This document shows, in pieces, positions 32,630 to 40,485 of a stretch of 64,000 nt of DNA (positions are counted from its first letter, which is position 1; each line of letters begins with the position of its first letter). Where the stretch lies: contig CAWIXB010000001.1 in the NCBI GenBank assembly GCA_963839955.1, positions 372,001 to 436,000 on the forward strand, read 5' to 3'. Under the pieces are notes generated by a model. It did no database searches. It saw only the letters and a program-made list of their open reading frames with translations, and was not told the origin of the DNA. Both the position numbers and the translations under genes were made by a program. Source of the stretch: CAWIXB01 sp963839955. Its GTDB lineage: Bacteria; Actinomycetota; Actinomycetes; JACCUZ01.

Positions 32630-32746
32630 CAGGCTCCGGCGGTTCAGGAAGCCAGTCGACGGTGGCGGGCGTCCCCGGCTCGGCGTCAGGTGTCGAACGC
32701 TGTGCCAGACATTCCCCCGCCCGAGAACCGCTGGCAGGATGCTGGT

Positions 32747-33367
32747 GTGGACAGTTCGGTCCTCGCCGGTGGCGTCCTCGTCGCCGGGCTACTGATCTTC
32801 CTGATGGGTGCCGCCGCATGGCGCCTGGACTACCAGCGCCCGTTGCAGGAGTCGTTGCCCGTCATCCACGCGGACCGGCGTCGCTGGGTCTGGATCCACA
32901 CGTGGATGATCGCGGGGCTGGTCGTGACTCCCGCCGGTCTCGCGGGGCTGGCCGTGACCCTCGACGAGGAGACCGCCGCGGTCCTTACGGCGATTGCGAC
33001 TACGGTCTACTTGTCCGGCGGAGTGTGCTGGATCGCAGCTTTGGCCTTCCGCCTCACGGTGGTGCCGTGGGCAGCTGCGCGCACGGTCGCTCACGGGCAC
33101 GTGCCGGTTGGCTTCGACGCCTATGACCGGTGGGCGGGCACGTTGTACGTCGTGCACATGCTCACCGCGTACGTCGGCTCCGCCGTGCTCGGGGCCGCCG
33201 TGCTGGCCTCGGACGCGCTGCCGACATGGCTCGGGTGGACCGGTGTCGCGTGGAGCCTGGGCTTCGCGGCTGGGCTAGTGGCGACCCGATTCGCCGGGCC
33301 GTTCAACCCGCCGTTCTGGGCGCACCTCTACACGGGGACCGTCGGGGTAACCCTTCTCCTCGGCTGA
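32747..33367 (+). CDS. multi-span membrane protein of unknown function
   Basis: A 206-residue integral membrane protein with about six hydrophobic segments, the first starting at residue 6 (LAGGVLVAGLLIFLMG) and a short polar loop LDYQRPLQESLPVIHADRRR after it. The start GTG 32747 is preferred for its AGGA seven bases upstream; GTG 32690 would add 19 residues. No recognised family motif; an uncharacterised carotenoid/heme-type membrane fold cannot be excluded. Confidence 0.6.
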   Translation: MDSSVLAGGVLVAGLLIFLMGAAAWRLDYQRPLQESLPVIHADRRRWVWIHTWMIAGLVVTPAGLAGLAVTLDEETAAVLTAIATTVYLSGGVCWIAALAFRLTVVPWAAARTVAHGHVPVGFDAYDRWAGTLYVVHMLTAYVGSAVLGAAVLASDALPTWLGWTGVAWSLGFAAGLVATRFAGPFNPPFWAHLYTGTVGVTLLLG

Positions 33368-33416
33368 TGCCGCCGAGCACCGTGCGCCCGCCCTGCTCAG
33401 TCGCAGGAGCAGCGAG

Positions 33417-33692
33417 CTATCCCCGTAACAGGTACGGCAGCTCGAACTCCTGATAGCTCAGCGGCGGCCCACCCTGGATGCCCAGTTGCTGCAGCGCCGG
33501 CACCATCCGCTCGGTGAAGAACCGCTCGGAGTCCTCCTTGCTCTCCCACACATCGAGGCTGTGCACGCCGCGTTCGCTCGGGCCGCCCGCATGCAGGATC
33601 AGTCCCTTCGCGGGCGCATCCCCGACGGCCTCACCGATCTTGATGTGGGTGTCGAGATCGACGTCGAACTCCATCAGCACTGCGTATGCCAT
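33417..33692 (-). CDS. dimeric alpha-beta barrel (ABM-like) protein
   Basis: A 91-residue protein with the compact ferredoxin-like pattern of antibiotic-biosynthesis-monooxygenase-type (Dabb) proteins: AVLMEFDVDLDTHIKI at the start and VHSLDVWESKEDSERFF in the middle. Such proteins modify or degrade small molecules or act structurally. It is divergent from a tetR gene 56 bp away and is its likely regulatory target. Confidence 0.7.
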   Translation of the reverse strand: MAYAVLMEFDVDLDTHIKIGEAVGDAPAKGLILHAGGPSERGVHSLDVWESKEDSERFFTERMVPALQQLGIQGGPPLSYQEFELPYLLRG

Positions 33693-33710
33693 GGTCGTAG
33701 CCTTTCATTG

Positions 33711-33741
33711 GTGTACAACTCTATTCATTAGACTGCTACAC
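33711..33741. promoter_or_regulatory. possible TetR operator
   Basis: GTGTA (33711-33715) and TACAC (33737-33741) form an inverted repeat across the 56-bp gap between the ABM-like and tetR genes. Spacing (21 bp) is wider than usual, so this is only a candidate. Confidence 0.3.
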
Positions 33742-33748
33742 TAACCAC

Positions 33749-34378
33749 GTGTCTGTCAAGAGGTCGTACTCGTCCGCCAAACGCGAAGCCCACGCCCGGG
33801 AGACCCGCCGCTCGATCCTCGACGCGGCCCACGAGCTCTTCGTCGCCACCGGGTACGCCGCCACCACGATCCAGGCGATCGCCGAGCACGCCGGCGTCGC
33901 CGTCCAGACGGTGTACGCCGTGTTCAGCACCAAGCGCCAACTTCTGCGGCAGCTGATCGAGAGCACGATCACCGGGGACGACGATTCCCTACCGATCACG
34001 GAGCGGAGCGAGGCGCAGGCGGTCGCCGCCGAACCCGACGCCCGTCGGCGGGCCGAGCTCGACGCCGCCTTAAGCCTGTCGATCACCGAACGCGTGGCGC
34101 CCATCGTGCGGGTCGCGGAAGAGGCTGCGGCCTCCGATCCCGAGCTCGCCGCCATGATGGTGGCGGTCAAGGCAGCGCGCCGGAAGGAGATGATCGCCTC
34201 GGCGAGGATGCTCGCCGGCCCCGACGGGCTGCGCGTGAGCCACCAGGAAGCCGCCGCGACCCTCTACGTCCTCTACAGCCCCCAGGTCGCCGGCATGCTC
34301 ATGGGCGACTACGGCTGGTCCCCGCAGCGCTACGAGAGGTGGCTGGCGCGGATGCTCCTGGACGCCGTCATCCGGTGA
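33749..34378 (+). CDS. TetR-family transcriptional regulator
   Basis: A 209-residue regulator with a TetR helix-turn-helix at about 18-64 (RRSILDAAHELFVATGYAAT, then VAVQTVYAVFSTKRQLL) and a helical ligand domain. It probably represses itself and the divergent ABM-like gene. Start GTG 33749. The inducer cannot be predicted. The second 70-bp repeat lies 100 bp downstream. Confidence 0.87.
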   Translation: MSVKRSYSSAKREAHARETRRSILDAAHELFVATGYAATTIQAIAEHAGVAVQTVYAVFSTKRQLLRQLIESTITGDDDSLPITERSEAQAVAAEPDARRRAELDAALSLSITERVAPIVRVAEEAAASDPELAAMMVAVKAARRKEMIASARMLAGPDGLRVSHQEAAATLYVLYSPQVAGMLMGDYGWSPQRYERWLARMLLDAVIR

Positions 34379-34477
34379 CCGACGAAAGCGCTCCCAGGCC
34401 GGTGCACGCGATGGCAGCAGAGAGCTCACCGGGCGAACGCACTCATCTACCGCTGGCCGCCGGCGGAAACCGCCAGG

Positions 34478-34547
34478 CGTCTCCGCGGAAACGCGTTTTT
34501 CCGGCATGCGGAGGAACACGTTTCCGCGGAAACGTCTACCGCTCATG
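34478..34547. repeat. 70-bp palindromic repeat, copy 2
   Basis: Same 70-bp element and orientation as 26193-26262 with eight mismatches, four of them in the four bases after the first palindrome. Here the left palindrome is CGTCTCCGCGGAAACG and the right one is perfect (CGTTTCCGCGGAAACG, 34519-34534). It sits in the 283-bp gap between tetR and the cyclase-family gene, which otherwise holds nothing recognised. Confidence 0.85.
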
Positions 34548-34661
34548 GCTGGCAGTGGCGGTGTGGGGTTGTCGGCCGGCCAAGGTCCCGGTTCGTCTTG
34601 ACCGGCGCCGTGCACCCAGTGACGCTGGCGCCCTCGAGCCAGTTCGAGGAAGGGTGCCCAG

Positions 34662-35348
34662 ATGACATCACAACTGCTCGATCTCAGCCATCGCATCGAG
34701 CCCGGGATGTTCACCCACCCCGGCCTGCCTGGCCCGACCTGGGAGCCGTTCCGGACCCGGGAACAGTATCGGCAGAGCAGCGGCACCGACTTCCAGATCG
34801 ACAAGGTCACCATGGTCGGTAACACCGGTACGTACCTCGACAGCCCGTTCCACCGGTTTGCTGACGGCGGTGACCTGGCCAGCATCCCGCTGACAGCCGT
34901 CGCGGACCTGTCGGCATTCGTCGTCGACGCTCGGCAGACCGGTCGTGCGGTCGGCGCTGACGTGCTCGCTGACGCTCTGGCCGACGCAACCGCGCCGGAC
35001 GCCTTGGAGGGTGCGGCGGTGCTGCTGCTCACGGGCGGTGACCTGGCGTGGGGCGGCGAGGCGTACGCACAGGACGCGCCGTTCCTCACCGCCGAGGGCA
35101 CGGCGTGGCTCGTGGCGCATCGGCCGTCCCTGGTCGGCATCGACTCGGTCAACATCGACGACCTGGAGGATCAGACCCGCCCAGCGCACAGCCAGCTGCT
35201 CGAAGCTGGGGTGCTCATTCTGGAACACCTGACCGGGCTCGCTGCCCTGCCCGCTCGCGGTGCCCGGCTGCACGCCGCACCGCCGCCGTGGATCGGAGTC
35301 GGCACGTGGCCCGTCCGGGCCTACGCTCTGGTTCCGGCCGACGCGTAG
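34662..35348 (+). CDS. cyclase/kynurenine-formamidase-fold protein lacking metal histidines
   Basis: A 228-residue protein of the cyclase family (PF04199 type). LLDLSHRIEPGMFTHPG (N terminus), VGIDSVNIDDLED and AHSQLLEAGVLILEHL are the right landmarks. The metal-binding motif should be HxGTHxDxPxHF but reads NTGTYLDSPFHRF (about 53-65), replacing both His ligands while keeping Asp. Metal-dependent formamidase activity is therefore doubtful. GAGGAAGG precedes ATG 34662. Confidence 0.78.
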   Translation: MTSQLLDLSHRIEPGMFTHPGLPGPTWEPFRTREQYRQSSGTDFQIDKVTMVGNTGTYLDSPFHRFADGGDLASIPLTAVADLSAFVVDARQTGRAVGADVLADALADATAPDALEGAAVLLLTGGDLAWGGEAYAQDAPFLTAEGTAWLVAHRPSLVGIDSVNIDDLEDQTRPAHSQLLEAGVLILEHLTGLAALPARGARLHAAPPPWIGVGTWPVRAYALVPADA

Positions 35349-35460
35349 CGCTCCCCGCCTTCCGATCGGATCGCAGTCTCGCTCGAACTGACGCTGGCGA
35401 TGAGTCCGTCGCGCGCCCCGGGTTGAAGGGCTGGACGGGTCTCGGTGGTTTGATGAGGTC

Positions 35461-36369
35461 GTGCGGGTCTTCTTCACTGGGGGCAGCGGAAAGGCCGGCA
35501 GGCATGTCGTGACGCACCTAGCCGAGCAGGGTCACCAGGTCACCAACGCCGACCTCGTCCCGCTGAGGCACCCGGCCGTAGCTGATCTGAGGATCGACCT
35601 CACCGACATCGGGGAGACATACTCGGCGCTGGCAGGGCTGGCGAAGATGGAGGAGCTTGAGCTGGCGGAGAAGCCCGCCTACGACGCTGTCGTGCACTTT
35701 GCTGCTGTGCCGGCCATCCTTCTCACGTCCGATGCTAGGACATACGCGACGAACGTGCTCAGTACATACAACGTGCTCGAGGCCGCGACACGACTGGGCG
35801 TCGGCAAGATTGTGTTCGCGTCCTCGGAGACGACCTACGGGCTCTGCTTCGCGCAGGGCGAGCGGCGACCGCAGTACTTGCCCGTGGACGAGAACCACCC
35901 GACGGTCCCAGAGGACTCTTATGCGATGTCGAAGGTCGCGGGTGAGGTGACGGCGCGCTCCTTCCAGGCCCGCACCGGCGCTGACGTCTACGGCTTGCGG
36001 ATCAACCACGTCATCGAGCCGCACGAGTACGCCGAGATGTTCCCGGCCTTCCTCGCCGACCCGTCGCTGCGTCGGCGCAACGTCTTCGCCTACATCGACA
36101 CCCGTGACCTCGCCCAGATGGTGCAACGCTGCCTGGAAATCGACGGGCTGGGCTATGAGGTCTTCAACGTCGCCAACTCGGACATGTCCGTCGCTGCGAC
36201 GACCCAGGAGGTTCGGGACCTCTTCTACGGCGGCGTTGAGCTGCGTCGGGAGATGGGGCGCGACGAAACCTTCTACTCCATTGACAAGGCCCGCGAGCTC
36301 CTCGGCTACGCGCCGCAGCACTCGTGGCGTGACGTCGTCCCGGATCCTGGAGCGGGACCGGTTCACTGA
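35461..36369 (+). CDS. NAD-dependent epimerase/dehydratase (extended SDR)
   Basis: A 302-residue extended short-chain dehydrogenase/reductase. TGGSGKAG (6-13) is the nucleotide-binding motif, and YAMSK (Tyr154, Lys158) with SSETTYG (121-127) supplies the catalytic residues. Members include UDP-sugar 4-epimerases and uronate dehydrogenases; the substrate cannot be fixed here. Start GTG 35461. It is convergent with the BNR-repeat gene (15-bp gap). Confidence 0.86.
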   Translation: MRVFFTGGSGKAGRHVVTHLAEQGHQVTNADLVPLRHPAVADLRIDLTDIGETYSALAGLAKMEELELAEKPAYDAVVHFAAVPAILLTSDARTYATNVLSTYNVLEAATRLGVGKIVFASSETTYGLCFAQGERRPQYLPVDENHPTVPEDSYAMSKVAGEVTARSFQARTGADVYGLRINHVIEPHEYAEMFPAFLADPSLRRRNVFAYIDTRDLAQMVQRCLEIDGLGYEVFNVANSDMSVAATTQEVRDLFYGGVELRREMGRDETFYSIDKARELLGYAPQHSWRDVVPDPGAGPVH

Positions 36370-36384
36370 CCACCGATCGAGGGG

Positions 36385-37506
36385 TCAGCGGGCGAGGCGC
36401 GCCACGCGCCCGCGGCCGCCGGCGGCCCAGCAGGAGCCGTCGCGCGTGCAGTCGAGAGCGTGGTAGCCCGCCTCGCTGACCTGGGTCCACGTGCGACCGC
36501 CGTCGGCGCTGAGGCTGGTACCCATCACGGCACCGGACTCGCCGGTGACGATCAGCAGGTGCCCGTGACCCGGCAGGTAGGCGACGTCCTCGCCCAGATG
36601 TGACAGATCGCCCGCGTTGCGCCAGGTGGCGCCGTGGCGGGTCGTCGCGACGGCGTCGACACCGTCGGCCGGGTCCGCGAAGTCACCGCCGACGGCGACG
36701 CCCTGCCCGGGCGTTCGGAACGCCAGGGCGAAGACGCCCGCTGACTCGCCTGCCGGGATCGTGGAGTCGCTGGCGGTCCAGGTCAGGCCGTGGTCGTCGG
36801 AACGGAAGACGCGCGCGGCGCCGCCGCCGGAGCCGAAGTACGCCGTGTGCCCAGCCGTGACGAGGCAGTCGCCGCTGGCTGCGAAGCCGAACTCCGTCGG
36901 GGCCTCCGGCATCCCGTCGTCCGGGAGGACGGTCCACGAGCGGCCAGAGTCGCGAGTGGCGAGGATCCGGAACTTCCCGTCGACCGGGTCTCCCATCACC
37001 AGCCCTCGCCGGCCGCCGGGGTAGAACGCCATGCAGTCGTAGAACGCCGCGGGGTCGTCGTTGACGAACGCCGCGTCCCAGGTCGCCCCACCATCGGTGG
37101 TGCGGTAGATCCGCGACGCGTCGCCCAGCCCGATGGCAAGGATGACGGCCGTCTTCGCGTTGCGCGCCTCGACGTCACGGAACGAAAGGCCCTCCGTGCC
37201 AGGGGGACTGACGTCCTTCCAGGTCCGGCCGCCATCGGCCGTACGGAACACGCGGCCCGGGCCACCCGCGGTCAAGCTGCCGCCGGTCACCCAGGCTGTC
37301 CGCCGGTCGACGGCGTCCAAGCCGCGGAAGCTCTGGTCGGCGCCGACCACGGTCTCGCTCCACGACAGCGCTTCGCCGTGGCCGTGGCCCTGGTGACCGT
37401 GTTGGCCAGGGCCCGCGGCAGCCGTGCTCCCGGCGTACCTCGCGCCACCCAGCAAGAGGCCGGCGAGCAGGACTGTGGTCAGGAAGAGTGTTCCGATTCG
37501 TCGCAT
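36385..37506 (-). CDS. secreted BNR/Asp-box repeat beta-propeller protein
   Basis: A 373-residue exported protein: an N-terminal hydrophobic segment (about 8-21) and a His/Gly-rich linker (HGHQGHGHG, 35-43), then about six repeats of the Asp-box type (RTADGGRTW, RTTDGGATW, RDSGRSWTV, RSDDHGLTW, SADGGRTW). It resembles YCF48/sialidase-like propellers annotated as oxidoreductases. Enzymatic activity is not implied. It ends the run before the F420-type gene. Confidence 0.8.
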   Translation of the reverse strand: MRRIGTLFLTTVLLAGLLLGGARYAGSTAAAGPGQHGHQGHGHGEALSWSETVVGADQSFRGLDAVDRRTAWVTGGSLTAGGPGRVFRTADGGRTWKDVSPPGTEGLSFRDVEARNAKTAVILAIGLGDASRIYRTTDGGATWDAAFVNDDPAAFYDCMAFYPGGRRGLVMGDPVDGKFRILATRDSGRSWTVLPDDGMPEAPTEFGFAASGDCLVTAGHTAYFGSGGGAARVFRSDDHGLTWTASDSTIPAGESAGVFALAFRTPGQGVAVGGDFADPADGVDAVATTRHGATWRNAGDLSHLGEDVAYLPGHGHLLIVTGESGAVMGTSLSADGGRTWTQVSEAGYHALDCTRDGSCWAAGGRGRVARLAR

Positions 37507-37570
37507 TTGAGCACCCTGCCCCTGTCGGGACGGACCTGTCCAGTGCCTGCGACGTCGCGTGGTCCTGCTG

Positions 37571-38620
37571 TCAGGCGAAGGCAGGCATGACCTTGTCGTG
37601 GACGAGCTGCAGCTGAGTGTTGACGTCGGGGACTCCCTCGATCTCGCGTCCCATCAGCGCGTTCACCAGCGCCTTGTCCGTGATGGCGAGGATCAGGTGG
37701 TTGACACCGGCAGCCGCGATCTCGTTCTGCATCTTCTCGACGCACTCCTGCGGGGTGCCCGCCACGGACAGGCGCTCCGCGAGGTCGGGGGTGGTCAGCT
37801 CGATGCCCTTGGCCATGTCGCCGGCCCCGATGGCCTCGATGATCGGCGCCACCTCCGCGGGGTCGACGCCGTTGCGTTTGAGCTGCTCGTGCGGCATCGA
37901 GGAGGCGTAGAGACCGACCATGCTGCGCGCGGCGTCCTTGGCCACGGCACCGTCCTCGGCAACCGAGAAGACGATCCAGGCGCCGAGATCGAGATCTTGC
38001 ACGTTCTTGCCGGCGCGCTCGGCGCCGATCGTGCAGTGCTTGATCATGTAGTCATAGGCCTCGCGGGTGTAGCTGAGCGCATGGTGGCAACCGTCGGAGA
38101 ACTCCGCGGACGCTTCGAACGACTTCGGTCCGCGCATCGCGCCCATCTTGACCGGCAGCCGCTCCTGCACCGGCCGGGCGAACGTGAACAGGCCGCTGTA
38201 CTTGAAGAACTCGCCGTCGTGCGTGATGGCGCCCTCGTCGAGCAGGGTCCGGATCACGTGGACGGCTTCCTTGACCCGCGAGAGCGGCTTCGTCTTGGCC
38301 CAGTCGATGTTGTACTCCGCGAGCAGGCCGAAGTTGCCGCTCGACACCGCGACCTCCGCCCGACCGCCGGTCAGCTCGTCCAGCGTGGCGACTGCCTGCG
38401 CGATCAGGGTCGGCTCGCGCAGCACGACGCCGGACACGCTCGGCCCCATCCGGATCTGGCTGGTCTGCGCGGCCGCGGCGGCGAACAGGAGCCAGAGGTC
38501 CTTGTGCCAGGTCTCGTCCGCGGCGTAAACGGCGTAGAAGCCGAGCTCGTCTGCCTTCTTGATCGAGGACAGGGACTCGACCAGCGGGTAGTCCGCCAGC
38601 ATCGCGTAGCTGAATCTCAA
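37571..38620 (-). CDS. luciferase-like (F420/FMN-dependent) oxidoreductase
   Basis: A 349-residue luciferase-like monooxygenase/5,10-methylene-tetrahydromethanopterin-reductase-type TIM barrel (MGPSVSGVVLREPTLIAQAV, then TGGRAEVAVSSGNFGLL). In actinobacteria such proteins usually use F420 or reduced flavin. TTG 38620 has AAGGAG nine bases upstream. It is the last gene of an operon whose other members are a Fe-S/CCG protein, an FAD oxidase and a 98-residue protein, a grouping that suggests a shared redox pathway. Confidence 0.85.
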   Translation of the reverse strand: MRFSYAMLADYPLVESLSSIKKADELGFYAVYAADETWHKDLWLLFAAAAAQTSQIRMGPSVSGVVLREPTLIAQAVATLDELTGGRAEVAVSSGNFGLLAEYNIDWAKTKPLSRVKEAVHVIRTLLDEGAITHDGEFFKYSGLFTFARPVQERLPVKMGAMRGPKSFEASAEFSDGCHHALSYTREAYDYMIKHCTIGAERAGKNVQDLDLGAWIVFSVAEDGAVAKDAARSMVGLYASSMPHEQLKRNGVDPAEVAPIIEAIGAGDMAKGIELTTPDLAERLSVAGTPQECVEKMQNEIAAAGVNHLILAITDKALVNALMGREIEGVPDVNTQLQLVHDKVMPAFA

Positions 38621-38680
38621 CGTGACTCCTTCTCGAGTGACTCGGTCAGTTCAGGGCTCGTTCTCCGGGGGGCACTGCGG

Positions 38681-38977
38681 TCACGCTCCACCGTCCTCGG
38701 CCTCGACCTCGGCCAGCAGGTTCGAGCCCGCCATGACTTTGGAGGCAAAGTGCCGGTGCATCCACTCGAGGTGGTCGCCCCGGCTGTTCATGATCCTCAG
38801 GCTGTCCCAGTTGGGGAACTCCTGCTGTAGCACCCAGCGCTCCATCAACCGCGGGTCGACCTCGAAGACGTGTGGAAGGGTGGTGAGGGCAACGTCCGAG
38901 ACGCGTTCGGGACGCGGCGGCGTGTACTGCTCGCCGTAGCGGAAGCCGATCGGCGTACCCGCGGCGTCCTCGCTCAT
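38681..38977 (-). CDS. 98-residue protein of unknown family in a redox operon
   Basis: A 98-residue, acidic, soluble protein (GFRYGEQYTPPRPERVSDV, then WVLQQEFPNWDSLRIMNSRG). It overlaps the oxidase gene stop by 4 bp (ATGA) and has AGGAAG six bases ahead of ATG 38977, so translational coupling is expected. I do not recognise a family. Its fixed place between a GlcD-like oxidase and a luciferase-like enzyme suggests an accessory or small-subunit role. Confidence 0.6.
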   Translation of the reverse strand: MSEDAAGTPIGFRYGEQYTPPRPERVSDVALTTLPHVFEVDPRLMERWVLQQEFPNWDSLRIMNSRGDHLEWMHRHFASKVMAGSNLLAEVEAEDGGA

Positions 38978-40485
38978 GGTCGGCTTCCTGTCTCGTAGGC
39001 CCGGTCGAGCAGGTACTTCCCGGGGTTCATGATGTTGTTCGGGTCGAGCGTGCGCTTGATGTCGAGCATCACGTCGAAGCCGCGGCCGAGCTCGTCGGGC
39101 ACCAGGTCGACCTCGCCCTCGCGACACGAGCCGTGGCACGCGCTGATCGAGCCGTTGTGCGCCAGCGACACAGCAGCGATGTCACGCTTGGCCTTGACCC
39201 ACATCTCCCATGCCCGGTCGTCGAGCTGCTGCTCCCAGATGCCCACGTCGATCTCGGTGAGGTAGTCCACGCCGGTGCTGCCCTGGGTGTAGGCGAACAT
39301 GCCCCAGTCGTCGAACACGTCGGTTCGACGGCGCAGGTCCGCGACGATCTCGTGCCAGGCCTTCGTCACCGACGGGAGGTCGGTGTAGTTGATCGCCGCG
39401 TCCTCGCAGTGCCAGCTCATCGGCACGACCTGACCGGCCTTGGTGCGACCGTGCAGGGGTGTGGCATAGCGGTCGTGCCGCGCAGCCCAGTCGCCCTCGG
39501 AGATCTCGTCGCCGAGGTAGCGGGCGCGGTGCTCCTTCGCGATCCGGAACAGCCGCTTGCCGGCCGGCCTCACCTCGTCCTCGTAGCCGTACATCACCGC
39601 GCACACCAGCGCCCGCACGTCACCGGGCTGAGGGATGTAGGCCTCGTCGTCGCGGCGGAGGTAGGCGACCTTCCACTCGTCGAAGAGCACCGCCCCCGCG
39701 AAGGTCGCGACCCCGGCGCGGGCTAGCGCACCGACGCAGGCGTAGGCGTCGTCGTAGTTGTCGAACGCCCAGAACGGAGAGAGCTCCGCCTCCGGCTTGG
39801 GGAAGAGTTTGAGGGTGGCCTCGGTGGCGATGCCGAGCGTGCCCTGGTGTCCCATGAACAGGTGCTTGAGCTGGTAGCCGCTCGAGGACTTGCTGACCTT
39901 GTGCCCGATGCCGTCGCCGACGTGCATCACCTCCCCGGTGGGCAGCACATGGTCGAAGCTCAGCACGAGGTCGCGCGTGTGGCCGTAGCGCGCGCCGATC
40001 AGGGACCACCCGCTGGTACCGATGCGGCCGCCCACCAGCGAGCACGGGTAGGACGCCGGGTTGTCCGGATAGAAAAGATCGTGCTCGGCCAGCTGCTCGT
40101 TGAGCTTGAGCATGTTGATGCCGGTGCCGACGGTGACCGTGCGGTTCTCGAGGTCGAGCTCCTTGACCTGATTCATCCGCTTGACGTCGATGACGATCCC
40201 GCCGCGCAGCGGGACCGCGCCGTCCGTGAGGCCGGTGCCGCCGTCGCGCGGCACCACGGGCACGCGCAGCTCGTTGGCGAGCCGGACGACCGCGGCCACC
40301 TCCTCCGTGCTGGTCGGCAGGACGGCGAGGTCGGGAAGTCGCTCGGCCCACCGGTGCACCGGGAACGGCGCCGGGACTCGGGCCCGGTTGTAGCGGTCCG
40401 GCTTGGAGGTCAGGATCTGCTCGTCCCGGAGCACGGTGCGCAGCGCGGTGACCACCTCGTCGAGACGCTCCACCGCGATCGTCAT
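38974..40485 (-). CDS. FAD-linked oxidase (GlcD/4-cresol-dehydrogenase superfamily)
   Basis: A 503-residue flavoprotein. The FAD-binding PCMH domain is at about 45-220 (VVPRDGGTGLTDGAVPLRGG, about 76-95; SLVGGRIGTSGWSLIG, about 149-164), with a C-terminal FAD-oxidase substrate domain (to about 495). These oxidise hydroxy acids or benzylic/phenolic carbons. Lack of the 8-alpha-His signature makes the specific 4-cresol class uncertain. It is translationally coupled on both sides (ATGA overlaps), upstream to a CCG-type Fe-S protein that probably takes its electrons, as GlcF does for GlcD. Confidence 0.87.
   Translation of the reverse strand: MTIAVERLDEVVTALRTVLRDEQILTSKPDRYNRARVPAPFPVHRWAERLPDLAVLPTSTEEVAAVVRLANELRVPVVPRDGGTGLTDGAVPLRGGIVIDVKRMNQVKELDLENRTVTVGTGINMLKLNEQLAEHDLFYPDNPASYPCSLVGGRIGTSGWSLIGARYGHTRDLVLSFDHVLPTGEVMHVGDGIGHKVSKSSSGYQLKHLFMGHQGTLGIATEATLKLFPKPEAELSPFWAFDNYDDAYACVGALARAGVATFAGAVLFDEWKVAYLRRDDEAYIPQPGDVRALVCAVMYGYEDEVRPAGKRLFRIAKEHRARYLGDEISEGDWAARHDRYATPLHGRTKAGQVVPMSWHCEDAAINYTDLPSVTKAWHEIVADLRRRTDVFDDWGMFAYTQGSTGVDYLTEIDVGIWEQQLDDRAWEMWVKAKRDIAAVSLAHNGSISACHGSCREGEVDLVPDELGRGFDVMLDIKRTLDPNNIMNPGKYLLDRAYETGSRP

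Noticed and set aside
38974..40485. 4-cresol dehydrogenase
   Set aside because: The superfamily fits, but no partner cytochrome and no covalent-flavin motif could be recognised; a GlcD-like role with the Fe-S protein is equally supported.
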